Below the pieces are notes generated by a model. That model was given only the letters and a program-made list of their open reading frames with translations. It did not search any database and was not told the origin of the DNA. This document shows, piece after piece, positions 57,346 through 64,000 of a stretch of DNA of 64,000 bases. The stretch's first letter is position 1. The number at the start of each line of letters is the position of its first letter. This stretch comes from Rhodococcus sp. ARC_M5 (GTDB lineage: Bacteria > Actinomycetota > Actinomycetes > Mycobacteriales > Mycobacteriaceae). The translations under genes were made by a program, and so were the position numbers. The stretch spans positions 186,001 through 250,000 of the forward strand of contig NZ_JALGQE010000002.1 in assembly GCF_022810405.1 (NCBI RefSeq), written 5' to 3'.

Positions 57346-57989
57346 AGATGAACCGTTCCCTCCTGCTCCGCCTGTGGACTCTCGCGTGGTTGACTGCCAT
57401 CTGGGTTCTGTTGTGGGGCAACGTCTCTGCGGCGAACATCCTCGGCGGCATCGCAGTGGGCCTGCTCATCATGGTGCTGCTGCCGTTGCCTCGCGTACCG
57501 GTCGAGGGCCGCATCCACGTGTTCTCGCTCGTCAAGCTGGCCGTCGTGTTCCTCTACTACGCGATGGAATCGAGCCTCAGCGTGGCGTGGCTGGCGGTCC
57601 GGCCCAAGGCTCCGCCGGTCACCGGCGTGCTGCGCTGCCGCATCGCGATCAAGTCCGATCTGGTGCTCACGCTGTTCGTCGACGCGATGAACCTCGTGCC
57701 CGGCACCATGGTGCTCGAGATCGACCGAACCAGACGCCTGCTCTACGTGCACGTGTTGGACATGGGCACCCAGAAGGCCGTCGACGGTTTCTACGCCTAC
57801 GTGCGGAACCTCGAGAAACTGTTCATCGCGGCGTTCGAGCGAGACTCCGACTGGAAGCCGAGTCCACTGCACTACCAGGAGTACGAGCAGTACCACGGTG
57901 TACTCGGCGACGATCCGGCATCGGCGGATCGCGACGCCCCTCGAGACGACAAGAAGACCGACGACAAGAGGAAGGGGAAGTGGTCGTGA
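57342..57989 (+). CDS. mrpE: Mrp antiporter subunit E
   Basis: 215 residues. Two or three N-terminal helices (SLLLRLWTLAWLTAIWVLLW) and the conserved TPGTMVL-like segment NLVPGTMVLEIDRTRRLLYV, typical of MrpE. The hydrophilic C-terminus (about 45 residues, Asp/Lys-rich) is longer than usual. Overlaps mrpD and mrpF by 4 bp. Confidence 0.95.
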   Translation: MKMNRSLLLRLWTLAWLTAIWVLLWGNVSAANILGGIAVGLLIMVLLPLPRVPVEGRIHVFSLVKLAVVFLYYAMESSLSVAWLAVRPKAPPVTGVLRCRIAIKSDLVLTLFVDAMNLVPGTMVLEIDRTRRLLYVHVLDMGTQKAVDGFYAYVRNLEKLFIAAFERDSDWKPSPLHYQEYEQYHGVLGDDPASADRDAPRDDKKTDDKRKGKWS

Positions 57990-58243
57990 CCATCGTTCTG
58001 GCCATAGCCGGTGCCCTCCTGATCGGTGCCGCGATCCTCACCGCCTACCGACTGCTCGACGGACCGAGCACGCTCGATCGACTCGTCGCCATGGACACCA
58101 TCCTCGCCGTCTCGATGTGCGGTCTCGGCGTGTGGGCCGTCTACAGCCGCGACACCACCCTGGTGCCGGCGATCGTCGCGCTGTCACTGGTCAGCTTCGT
58201 CGGGTCGGTCAGCATCGCACGATTCCGAGTGAGGGACGAATGA
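57986..58243 (+). CDS. mrpF: Mrp antiporter subunit F
   Basis: 85 residues from a GTG overlapping the mrpE stop, with AAGGGG upstream. Three helices and the MrpF signature YRLLDGPSTLDRLVAMDTIL. A small membrane subunit, implicated in bile salt and sodium efflux in relatives. Confidence 0.94.
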   Translation: MTIVLAIAGALLIGAAILTAYRLLDGPSTLDRLVAMDTILAVSMCGLGVWAVYSRDTTLVPAIVALSLVSFVGSVSIARFRVRDE

Positions 58244-58265
58244 TCGACACAGTGAGGGCCGAACG

Positions 58266-58604
58266 ATGACCGCAGCCCAGTGGATAGCCTCCGTCTTCAT
58301 CCTGTTGGGAGCGATGTTCGCCTTCACGGCCGCCGTGGGCATCGTGCGCTTCCCCGATACTCTCTCGCGGATGCACGCGGCCACCAAGCCGCAGGTGGTC
58401 GGGCTGATCATGGTGCTGATCGGGGCCATCATCAGCCTGCGCGGCAATGTCGACATCTGGATGCTCGTGCTGGTCGGTATTTTCACCCTGGTGACCGCAC
58501 CGGTGATCGCGCATACCGTCGGTCGCGTCGCGTACCGAGAGCAGCGCGGCCGCGACGGACTGTTGATCGTCAACGAGATGGAACCGAACGAATCCGACCA
58601 GTAG
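58266..58604 (+). CDS. mrpG: Mrp antiporter subunit G
   Basis: 112 residues, three helices. Signature VGIVRFPDTLSRMHAATKPQ and the following VVGLIMVLIG. Last gene of the operon, 22 bp after mrpF. No obvious terminator before the convergent ligase gene 16 bp beyond. Confidence 0.95.
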   Translation: MTAAQWIASVFILLGAMFAFTAAVGIVRFPDTLSRMHAATKPQVVGLIMVLIGAIISLRGNVDIWMLVLVGIFTLVTAPVIAHTVGRVAYREQRGRDGLLIVNEMEPNESDQ

Positions 58605-58620
58605 CGCGGAGCGTATCGGG

Positions 58621-59751
58621 TCAGGATCGGAGGTCGGTGACCAACGATTCGACGACTGCGCGCAGGTCACCGTTGGATTTCGCGGCCACCGCACGCTGAC
58701 GCTGATACGACGCCCCCAGCCGAGGGATATCGGCCACCGCCGCCAGCTCGTCGACGCAATTCAGTCGGACGGCCGTCGGCGTCAATTTCTCGAGTAGGTC
58801 GTTCAGATCGTCGGTGACCAGCCGCTCGTTGCTGTCCGAGTCCAGAATGATCTCGGCATCGAGACCGTATCGGGCGGCCCGCCACTTGTTCTCCTGCACG
58901 TGCCACGGAGGAATCGACGGCAATGTCTCCCCCGCCTCCAGCCGCTCGTCGAGATGGACGATGAGGCAGTGCGTCAACGCGACGAGCGCCGCGAGTTCCC
59001 GCTTGGTCGACGCCCCGTCGCACACTCGGACCTCGATCGTGCCCCACTTGGGAGCGGGCCGGATGTCCCAGTGCATGCCGCCGAGCTGCTCGATGACGCC
59101 GGTCTTGAGCTGATCGCGGACGAACCCCTCGAACTGCGACCAGTCCTCGAACTGGAACGGAAGACCGGCCGTCGGAAGCTGCTGGAACATCAGCGCACGA
59201 TTACTGGCGTAGCCGGTGTCGTTGCCCGCCCAGATCGGCGAAGACGCCGACAGTGCCAGCAGGTGCGGGTACTGCAGCAGCAGTGAATTGAGAATGGGAA
59301 AGACCTTGTCGGGGGACGACACTCCCACGTGCACGTGCACGCCCCAGATCAGCATCTGTCGGCCCCACCACTGCGTCCGAGCGATCAACTCGTCGTAGCT
59401 CGGCGAGCTGGTGAGCTGCTGAGTGGACCACTCGGCGAACGGGTGGGTGCCCGCCGAGAACAGATCGATTCCCAGTGGATCCGCGGCACGCTCGACCAAC
59501 GACAGGGACTCACCGAGGTCCGCCATCGCCTCCCCGACGTTCTCGCACACTCCGGTGACGAGCTCGACGGTGTTGCGCAGCAACTCCTTCGTCACCCGCG
59601 GGGTGTCCCCGGCCAGATCGTGGACTCCGTCCATGACCGCCTCGGCGGAATTGACCAGGTCTCGCGTGTTCTTGTCGACCAGCGCGATCTCCCACTCGAC
59701 GCCCAGTGTCGGGCGCGGTGAACTCGCGAAGTCGATCCGCGGAGCGCTCAA
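58621..59751 (-). CDS. Glutamate-cysteine ligase type 2 (YbdK family)
   Basis: 376 residues from a TTG at 59751, 1 bp after the sodC stop. Carboxylate-amine ligase fold: TLGVEWEIALVDKNTRDLVN, GTHPFAEWSTQ, IWGVHVHVGVSSPDKV and TIEVRVCDGAST. YbdK enzymes show weak glutamate-cysteine ligase activity; actinobacteria use mycothiol, so the true substrate is uncertain. The M. tuberculosis orthologue Rv0433 lies beside sodC in the same way. Confidence 0.92.
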   Translation of the reverse strand: MSAPRIDFASSPRPTLGVEWEIALVDKNTRDLVNSAEAVMDGVHDLAGDTPRVTKELLRNTVELVTGVCENVGEAMADLGESLSLVERAADPLGIDLFSAGTHPFAEWSTQQLTSSPSYDELIARTQWWGRQMLIWGVHVHVGVSSPDKVFPILNSLLLQYPHLLALSASSPIWAGNDTGYASNRALMFQQLPTAGLPFQFEDWSQFEGFVRDQLKTGVIEQLGGMHWDIRPAPKWGTIEVRVCDGASTKRELAALVALTHCLIVHLDERLEAGETLPSIPPWHVQENKWRAARYGLDAEIILDSDSNERLVTDDLNDLLEKLTPTAVRLNCVDELAAVADIPRLGASYQRQRAVAAKSNGDLRAVVESLVTDLRS

Positions 59752-59752
59752 A

Positions 59753-60463
59753 CTACTGCAGCACCGCGCATGCCGCCCGCGAGCCGGCATCGCCGGTCAT
59801 CAGCGTCGTCATGTCCGGCACAGCAGCACCGTCGGGCAGGGTGTATCGCGGCGGGATGTTGGCGAAGTTGTCGGCACCTTCGTGCACGATCACCGCTGTT
59901 CCGGCACCATTCGCACGCAGATCGTCGAGCGTGAGCGCGTCGGTGGTGGTGGTGAGCATGCCGGTGCCGTCCTCGCCGACCTGAATGGACGTCAGATCAC
60001 CGCTGGCCGGGTACTCGGTGCGACCGTCGACCTGCAGGTGACCGCCCGCGGACAGGAACGCGCCCGGCTCCCCGCCGGTCGGTGCCACGGAGTTGGGCTC
60101 GCAGGCGGCGACGGTGTGAATGTGGAAGCCGTGGAAGCCGGGGGCCATGTCCTCGACCTCGGCGGTGACGACGACCTTGTCGCCCTCGGACGCGAACGAC
60201 ACCATGCCCACCTCGGCACCGTCGGCGTTGCGCAGGGTGCCCTCGATGGTGTCGCCGGAGCTCGACTCGGCCGGGCTGTCACCTGCTACGGCTTCTGCCT
60301 CCGGGTCGGCCTCGCCGGTCCAGACCGGCGGGACGGTGCCCTGGACGTCGGACGGAACCTCGCCGTTGCTGCAGGCAGAGAGCCCGAGCGCTGCGATCGC
60401 GAGGACCGGGGCCACGTAACGCAACGATCGGGTCGCAGCAGTGCGTCGCTTGAACATGTCCAT
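59753..60463 (-). CDS. sodC: Copper/zinc superoxide dismutase lipoprotein
   Basis: 236 residues from the ATG at 60463 with AGAGGAG upstream. A lipobox (LGLSAC) anchors it outside the membrane; a short acidic linker precedes the SOD beta-barrel. Copper-site histidines are in GFHGFHIHTV, GGHLQV and VIVHEGADNF; cysteines in AACEP and RAACAV can form the family disulfide. Dismutates extracytoplasmic superoxide. Orthologue of Rv0432. Confidence 0.95.
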   Translation of the reverse strand: MDMFKRRTAATRSLRYVAPVLAIAALGLSACSNGEVPSDVQGTVPPVWTGEADPEAEAVAGDSPAESSSGDTIEGTLRNADGAEVGMVSFASEGDKVVVTAEVEDMAPGFHGFHIHTVAACEPNSVAPTGGEPGAFLSAGGHLQVDGRTEYPASGDLTSIQVGEDGTGMLTTTTDALTLDDLRANGAGTAVIVHEGADNFANIPPRYTLPDGAAVPDMTTLMTGDAGSRAACAVLQ

Positions 60464-60576
60464 CGGAAATCGCTCCTCTTTCAGGCAGTTTCGCCGGGCT
60501 CGAAAATGATAACGTGCCGACCGATCGTGCCGAATCGGGCACGGAGGTCGACGCTGTGGAATTGGTCGCCGCAGGG

Positions 60577-61110
60577 CTACTGGGTCACGATGACGACAAC
60601 GCCTGCCGTGGATTCGAGTGAGGTCGGCTTGGGTTCGGCCGGGACGCCGAGCTGCGTGGCGATCGTCTGAGCGGCCTGTTCCTCGCCTGTCGACGTACCG
60701 TAGTACACCGCGGTCTGCGCGAACTGGTCTGCGCTGAAGTTGCCTGTCTCGGCGACGTTCCACCCCTCGGCGGTCAACGTGTCTGCGGTGCCGGCCGCCA
60801 GGCCGGAGACGTTGGAGTTGTTGAGTACTCGCACCTCGACGTCGGCGGGGGCACCCGAGGTAGTGGTGGGTGCCGCGGCGCCGGTCGACGCGTCGGCTGC
60901 GGGGACCTGGGCTGCCGGGGCCTGGGCGGTGGGTGCCACGGAGGCCGGCGCACTCGTCGTCTCGGCGGTGGGCTCGGCGGCCGCGTCGTCGGAATCGGAC
61001 CCGGTCAGCGACAGTGCGCCGATCGCTGCGAACAGAATCGCGAGCGAGATCAACACCATGGCCAGGGCACGGAGTGGTGGCCCGGTCTGTTCCGGGTTGG
61101 GGCTGCTCAC
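60577..61110 (-). CDS. virR: VirR-like LytR_C-domain envelope protein
   Basis: 177 residues from a GTG start. One N-terminal membrane helix (ALAMVLISLAILFAAIGALS), an Ala/Pro/Thr-rich linker of about 55 residues, then a LytR_C domain (VEVRVLNNSNVSGLAAGTAD, ending GVVVIVTQ). By order (DUF3263, this, sodC, YbdK) it corresponds to M. tuberculosis Rv0431, VirR, which controls vesicle release and wall remodelling with LCP proteins. The symbol is given on synteny and domain. Confidence 0.88.
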   Translation of the reverse strand: MSSPNPEQTGPPLRALAMVLISLAILFAAIGALSLTGSDSDDAAAEPTAETTSAPASVAPTAQAPAAQVPAADASTGAAAPTTTSGAPADVEVRVLNNSNVSGLAAGTADTLTAEGWNVAETGNFSADQFAQTAVYYGTSTGEEQAAQTIATQLGVPAEPKPTSLESTAGVVVIVTQ

Positions 61111-61168
61111 GTACTCGACCCTAGCCGACCGTCGACGGCCACTCGGAACACGGAACGATGGAACCTAC

Positions 61169-61522
61169 TCAGACGTCGAAACCCAACCGGCGGGCAGCCC
61201 GAGCCTTCTGCCGACTCGCACGCAACCGGCGCAAACGCTTGACCAGCATCGGATCCGCGGCGAGCGCCTCGGGACGATCGACCAACGCGTTCAAGATCTG
61301 GTAGTAGCGGGTTGCCGACATGGAGAAGAGTTCCTTGATGGCCTCTTCCTTCGCCCCGGCGTACTTCCACCACTGTCGCTCGAAGGACAGGATGTCGTGC
61401 TCTCGTCGACTCAGTCCGTCCGCACCGACCTCGTTCGGATCCTGAGAGCCGTCCGAACTTCCCGGTTGCTGAGACTGGTTCGAGTCACGCGCTGCTGCGC
61501 TGTCCATCCCACTCCTCGACAT
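61169..61522 (-). CDS. DUF3263 protein
   Basis: 117 residues. The conserved core LSRREHDILSFERQWWKYAG and SATRYYQILNALVDRPEALA has the look of a helix-turn-helix protein. Corresponds to Rv0430 by neighbourhood. Function unknown. It starts a leftward group with virR, sodC and the YbdK-type ligase. Confidence 0.92.
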   Translation of the reverse strand: MSRSGMDSAAARDSNQSQQPGSSDGSQDPNEVGADGLSRREHDILSFERQWWKYAGAKEEAIKELFSMSATRYYQILNALVDRPEALAADPMLVKRLRRLRASRQKARAARRLGFDV

Positions 61523-61725
61523 CTCGACTCTCCAGGGTCTGCACGATCACCTACCCGGAGAAATCTGCTTCCCCCAGCACTGCCGGCACCCACAGGAGCA
61601 CCGACCGAATTACACAGTTGTACTTCGAGCATCATTCAACCATGCTCGACGGCTCGAGCACGGCTCCCGCGAGCTACCGGCGCGTGGCGTGTTCCACCCG
61701 ATGACCCGCATGCACCACGTGTTCG

Positions 61726-61852
61726 GGTCGTTCCGCAGGCTCCACTGCCAGCCCCCTCGGGTCGTTCCGCAGGCTCCACTCTCGACCCCCTCGGGTCGTT
61801 CCGCAGGCTCCACTGCCAGCCCCCTCGGGTCGTTCCGCGGGCTCCACTCTCG
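61726..61852 (+). repeat. Tandem array, four 34-bp units, before def
   Basis: Four copies of GTCGTTCCGCAGGCTCCACT (the last with one change) at a 34-bp spacing (61728, 61762, 61796, 61830). The linkers alternate GCCAGCCCCCTCGG and CTCGACCCCCTCGG, which gives a 68-bp higher-order period. Orientation relative to the following gene is opposite to that at argG and NUDIX. The rest of the 350-bp gap (61523-61872) shows no gene; it must hold the promoters of def and the DUF3263 gene. Confidence 0.95.
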
Positions 61853-61872
61853 CCCTACTATCCTTGTCGACC

Positions 61873-62475
61873 ATGGCAATTCTTCCCATCCGGATCGTCG
61901 GCGATCCGGTGCTTCACACCGCAACCGCTCCCGTCACCGAGTCACCCGCCGAGCTGGCCGAGCTGATCGCCGACATGTACGAGACATTGGCCGCCGCGAA
62001 CGGCGTCGGTCTCGCCGCGAATCAGGTCGGCCTGGGCAAGCGTCTGTTCATCTACGACTGCCCCGATCAAGGCGAGGACGGCAAGATCTTCCGCCGCCGC
62101 GGCGAGGTCGTCAACCCGGTGCTCGAGACGTCCGAGATTCCGGAGACGATGCCCGATCCGGACGACGACGACGAGGGCTGCCTGTCCGTCCCTGGCGAGC
62201 AGCACCCCACCGGCCGCGCCGAGTGGGCCCGCGTGACCGGTACGGACGCCAACGGCGATCCCGTGGACATCGAGGGCCGCGGCTTCTTCGCTCGGATGCT
62301 TCAGCACGAGGTGGGTCATCTCGACGGGTTCCTCTACACCGACGTGCTCATCGGGCGACATGCACGCGCCGCGAAGAAGGCCATCAAGCGCGCCGGATGG
62401 GGCGTGCCCGGGCTCAGTTGGACGCCCGGCACGGTGGACGACCCGTTCGGCCACGACGACGAGGACGACGACTGA
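61873..62475 (+). CDS. def: Peptide deformylase
   Basis: 200 residues from the ATG at 61873; a TTG nine bases upstream is possible. It removes the formyl group from new proteins. All three motifs are present: [18 protein letters not shown] and QHEVGHLDG. The acidic C-terminal end (GHDDEDDD) is typical of the mycobacterial type. Followed within 8 bp by the GNAT gene, as Rv0429c-Rv0428c. Confidence 0.96.
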   Translation: MAILPIRIVGDPVLHTATAPVTESPAELAELIADMYETLAAANGVGLAANQVGLGKRLFIYDCPDQGEDGKIFRRRGEVVNPVLETSEIPETMPDPDDDDEGCLSVPGEQHPTGRAEWARVTGTDANGDPVDIEGRGFFARMLQHEVGHLDGFLYTDVLIGRHARAAKKAIKRAGWGVPGLSWTPGTVDDPFGHDDEDDD

Positions 62476-62483
62476 CCGTCCCG

Positions 62484-63443
62484 GTGGGTGCGCGGGTGAT
62501 GCTGCGCTACCGGTTGCCACCCGGCCACACCCACCCGATGACGGACGTGATCGGCGAACTGGTGTCGGCCGACGCCGATGCAGTCTCGGTGCGCGGTAGG
62601 GACGGCGCACTGGTGCAGGTCGCAGCCGAACGAGTCGTGGCGCTGAAACCCCTGGGCCCCAAACCGATCCGCACCTCGGAGATTCGCTCCCTCGAGGCTG
62701 CCGCTGCCGATGGTTGGCCGGGCGTCGAGCGGCAATGGCTGGACGGTTGGCAACTGCGGTTCGGTCACGGGTTCACCGGACGCGCCAACTCGGCGATACC
62801 GCTCGAGCCCGGAGCGTCGATGACGGCCGAGACTCTTACACAGATCATCGACCGATACGCCGCTCACGGACTACCCCCGACGCTTTCCCTCCCTGACCGC
62901 CTTGGCAGCGCCCCGGCGGGGTGGCGGACGTACAACGAAACCGCCGTCATGGCTGCAGATATCTCGAATCTTGTTCTGCGAGAAGGCGAATCGGCCATCG
63001 ACGTGACCGCGCAGCCGACAGAGGAGTGGCTGACTTCCCTGCGCTACCAGGGCCGCGAGGCACCCGAGGGTGCAGCGGAGGTGGCATCCGCAATCCGGGG
63101 CGGCACCCTCGGTTTCGGCATGATCGGCGCGCGCTCGTCGTCGGCAGCCGCCGTCGGTCGCGCAGCCGTCACCACCGCCCCGGACGGTCGATGCTGGGTG
63201 GGATTGACCTCGCTCTGGGTCTCTCCCGAGCATCGCCGCAACGGCCTCGGCACCCTGATGTGCGGAGAACTGGTGCGCTGGGGACGCGAGCACAGCGCGA
63301 CGCACGCCTATCTGCAGGTAGCCGTCGACAACACCGAAGCCGTTGCCCTGTATCGGGATCTGGGTTTCGTCGACCATCATCACTATCGCTATGCCCGACC
63401 CGAGAACGCGATCGGTCCGAACCCTGTCGGGGGCATTCGATAG
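62484..63443 (+). CDS. GNAT-family N-acetyltransferase (Rv0428c-like)
   Basis: 319 residues from a GTG at 62484; an ATG at 62499 is an alternative. An N-terminal SH3-like barrel (GARVMLRYRLPPGHTHPMTD) is joined to a GNAT domain with the acetyl-CoA loop VSPEHRRNGLGTLMCGEL and LYRDLGFVDHHHYRYA. Substrate unknown. Conserved def-GNAT-xthA order. Confidence 0.9.
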   Translation: MGARVMLRYRLPPGHTHPMTDVIGELVSADADAVSVRGRDGALVQVAAERVVALKPLGPKPIRTSEIRSLEAAAADGWPGVERQWLDGWQLRFGHGFTGRANSAIPLEPGASMTAETLTQIIDRYAAHGLPPTLSLPDRLGSAPAGWRTYNETAVMAADISNLVLREGESAIDVTAQPTEEWLTSLRYQGREAPEGAAEVASAIRGGTLGFGMIGARSSSAAAVGRAAVTTAPDGRCWVGLTSLWVSPEHRRNGLGTLMCGELVRWGREHSATHAYLQVAVDNTEAVALYRDLGFVDHHHYRYARPENAIGPNPVGGIR

Positions 63444-63454
63444 GGTTCCTTCCC

Positions 63455-64000
63455 GTGCGCTTGGCTACTTGGAATGTGAACTCCGTCCGCTCTCGTCAGG
63501 ATCGAATCGTCGATTGGCTGCAGCGATCCGATGTCGATGTCCTGGCGATGCAGGAAACCAAGTGCAAGGACGCACAGTTTCCGTACGAGCGGTTCACCGA
63601 TATCGGGTACGAGGTCGCCCACGTCGGGCTGAGTCAGTGGAACGGCGTCGCGATCGCGTCGCGCGTCGGCCTGGACGACGTGCAGGTCGGCTTCGAAGAT
63701 CAGCCCGGGTTCAGCAAGGATCCCGAGATCGATCCCGCTCAGGAGGCCCGCGCCATCGGGGCCACGTGCGACGGGGTCCGCGTCTGGAGCCTGTACGTGC
63801 CGAACGGTCGCGAGCTCGCCGATCCGCACTACACCTACAAGCTCGAGTGGCTCGCCGCGTTGAAGGCCGATGCGCAGGCGTGGGTCACCGCCGATCCGCA
63901 GGCGCAGATCGCGCTCGTGGGCGACTGGAACATCGCGCCCACCGACGACGACGTCTGGGATCCGGCGCTGTTCGAGGGCAAGACCCACACCTCACAGGCC
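63455..64000 (+). CDS. xthA: Exodeoxyribonuclease III (partial, 3' end beyond window)
   Basis: First 182 residues from a GTG start. Exonuclease/endonuclease/phosphatase fold: RLATWNVNSVRSRQDRIVDW, catalytic-site glutamate in MQETKCKD, SLYVPNGRELADPHYTYKLE and VGDWNIAPTDDDVWDP. AP endonuclease of base excision repair. Twelve bp after the GNAT gene, as Rv0427c. Runs off the right edge. Confidence 0.95.
   Translation, partial: MRLATWNVNSVRSRQDRIVDWLQRSDVDVLAMQETKCKDAQFPYERFTDIGYEVAHVGLSQWNGVAIASRVGLDDVQVGFEDQPGFSKDPEIDPAQEARAIGATCDGVRVWSLYVPNGRELADPHYTYKLEWLAALKADAQAWVTADPQAQIALVGDWNIAPTDDDVWDPALFEGKTHTSQA

Overview
The window is high-G+C actinobacterial DNA, most likely from a Rhodococcus or close relative. 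Evidence for mycolic-acid-containing Corynebacteriales includes a yrbE/mce lipid-import operon, an Ag85-like mycolyltransferase, a VirR-type LytR_C protein, a standalone LigD polymerase domain, and a block whose content and order (xthA, GNAT, def, DUF3263, virR, sodC, YbdK-type ligase, AAA ATPase, pssA, psd) matches what I recall of Rv0427c-Rv0437c in Mycobacterium tuberculosis. I see no prophage, transposase, CRISPR array, rRNA or tRNA.

Layout. 0-2.3 kb: start of an mce operon read leftwards. 2.4-9.2 kb: M48 protease, lpd, S9 peptidase, mycolyltransferase and a hydrolase. 9.2-12 kb: five tiny ORFs (26-48 codons), mostly with good ribosome-binding sites, around a polyphosphate kinase 2 gene; in content and neighbourhood they resemble the PorA/PorH mycomembrane channel peptides of corynebacteria. 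12-17 kb: zwf, flavohemoprotein plus cupin, nicotinamidase, MOSC protein. 17.3-21.9 kb: an Asn/Asp catabolic operon (aspA, permease, asparaginase) facing a FadR-type regulator, with two matching operators. 22-24.5 kb: long-form argG behind a tandem repeat, then the LigD polymerase domain. 24.5-29.3 kb: an AcoR/MimR-type activator facing an amidohydrolase, DUF59 protein and alcohol dehydrogenase, which form the accessory half of a propane-monooxygenase (prm/mim) cluster without the monooxygenase. 31-38 kb: VOC protein, groEL with two CIRCE sites, a second permease, a Ser/Thr kinase, a BCCT transporter. 38-44 kb: HxlR/DoxX pair, then an overlapping leftward operon (response regulator-flavoprotein fusion, cNMP-binding histidine kinase, UBP zinc finger, DUF1801, half-length GPP34, DJ-1 protein). 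44-50.6 kb: membrane and stress proteins, then psd-pssA-AAA ATPase. 52-58.6 kb: a complete Mrp Na+/H+ antiporter operon with fused A and B subunits. 58.6-64 kb: YbdK-type ligase, sodC, virR, DUF3263, def, GNAT and the start of xthA.

A dispersed repeat with the 20-bp core GTCGTTCCGCAGGCTCCACT forms tandem arrays before argG (35-bp period), before the NUDIX gene (33 bp) and before def (34 bp), and occurs once inside a coding sequence. Together the genes suggest a free-living aerobe with strong redox, nitrosative and osmotic defences and a mycolate envelope. All calls come from reading the sequence; no database search was possible.
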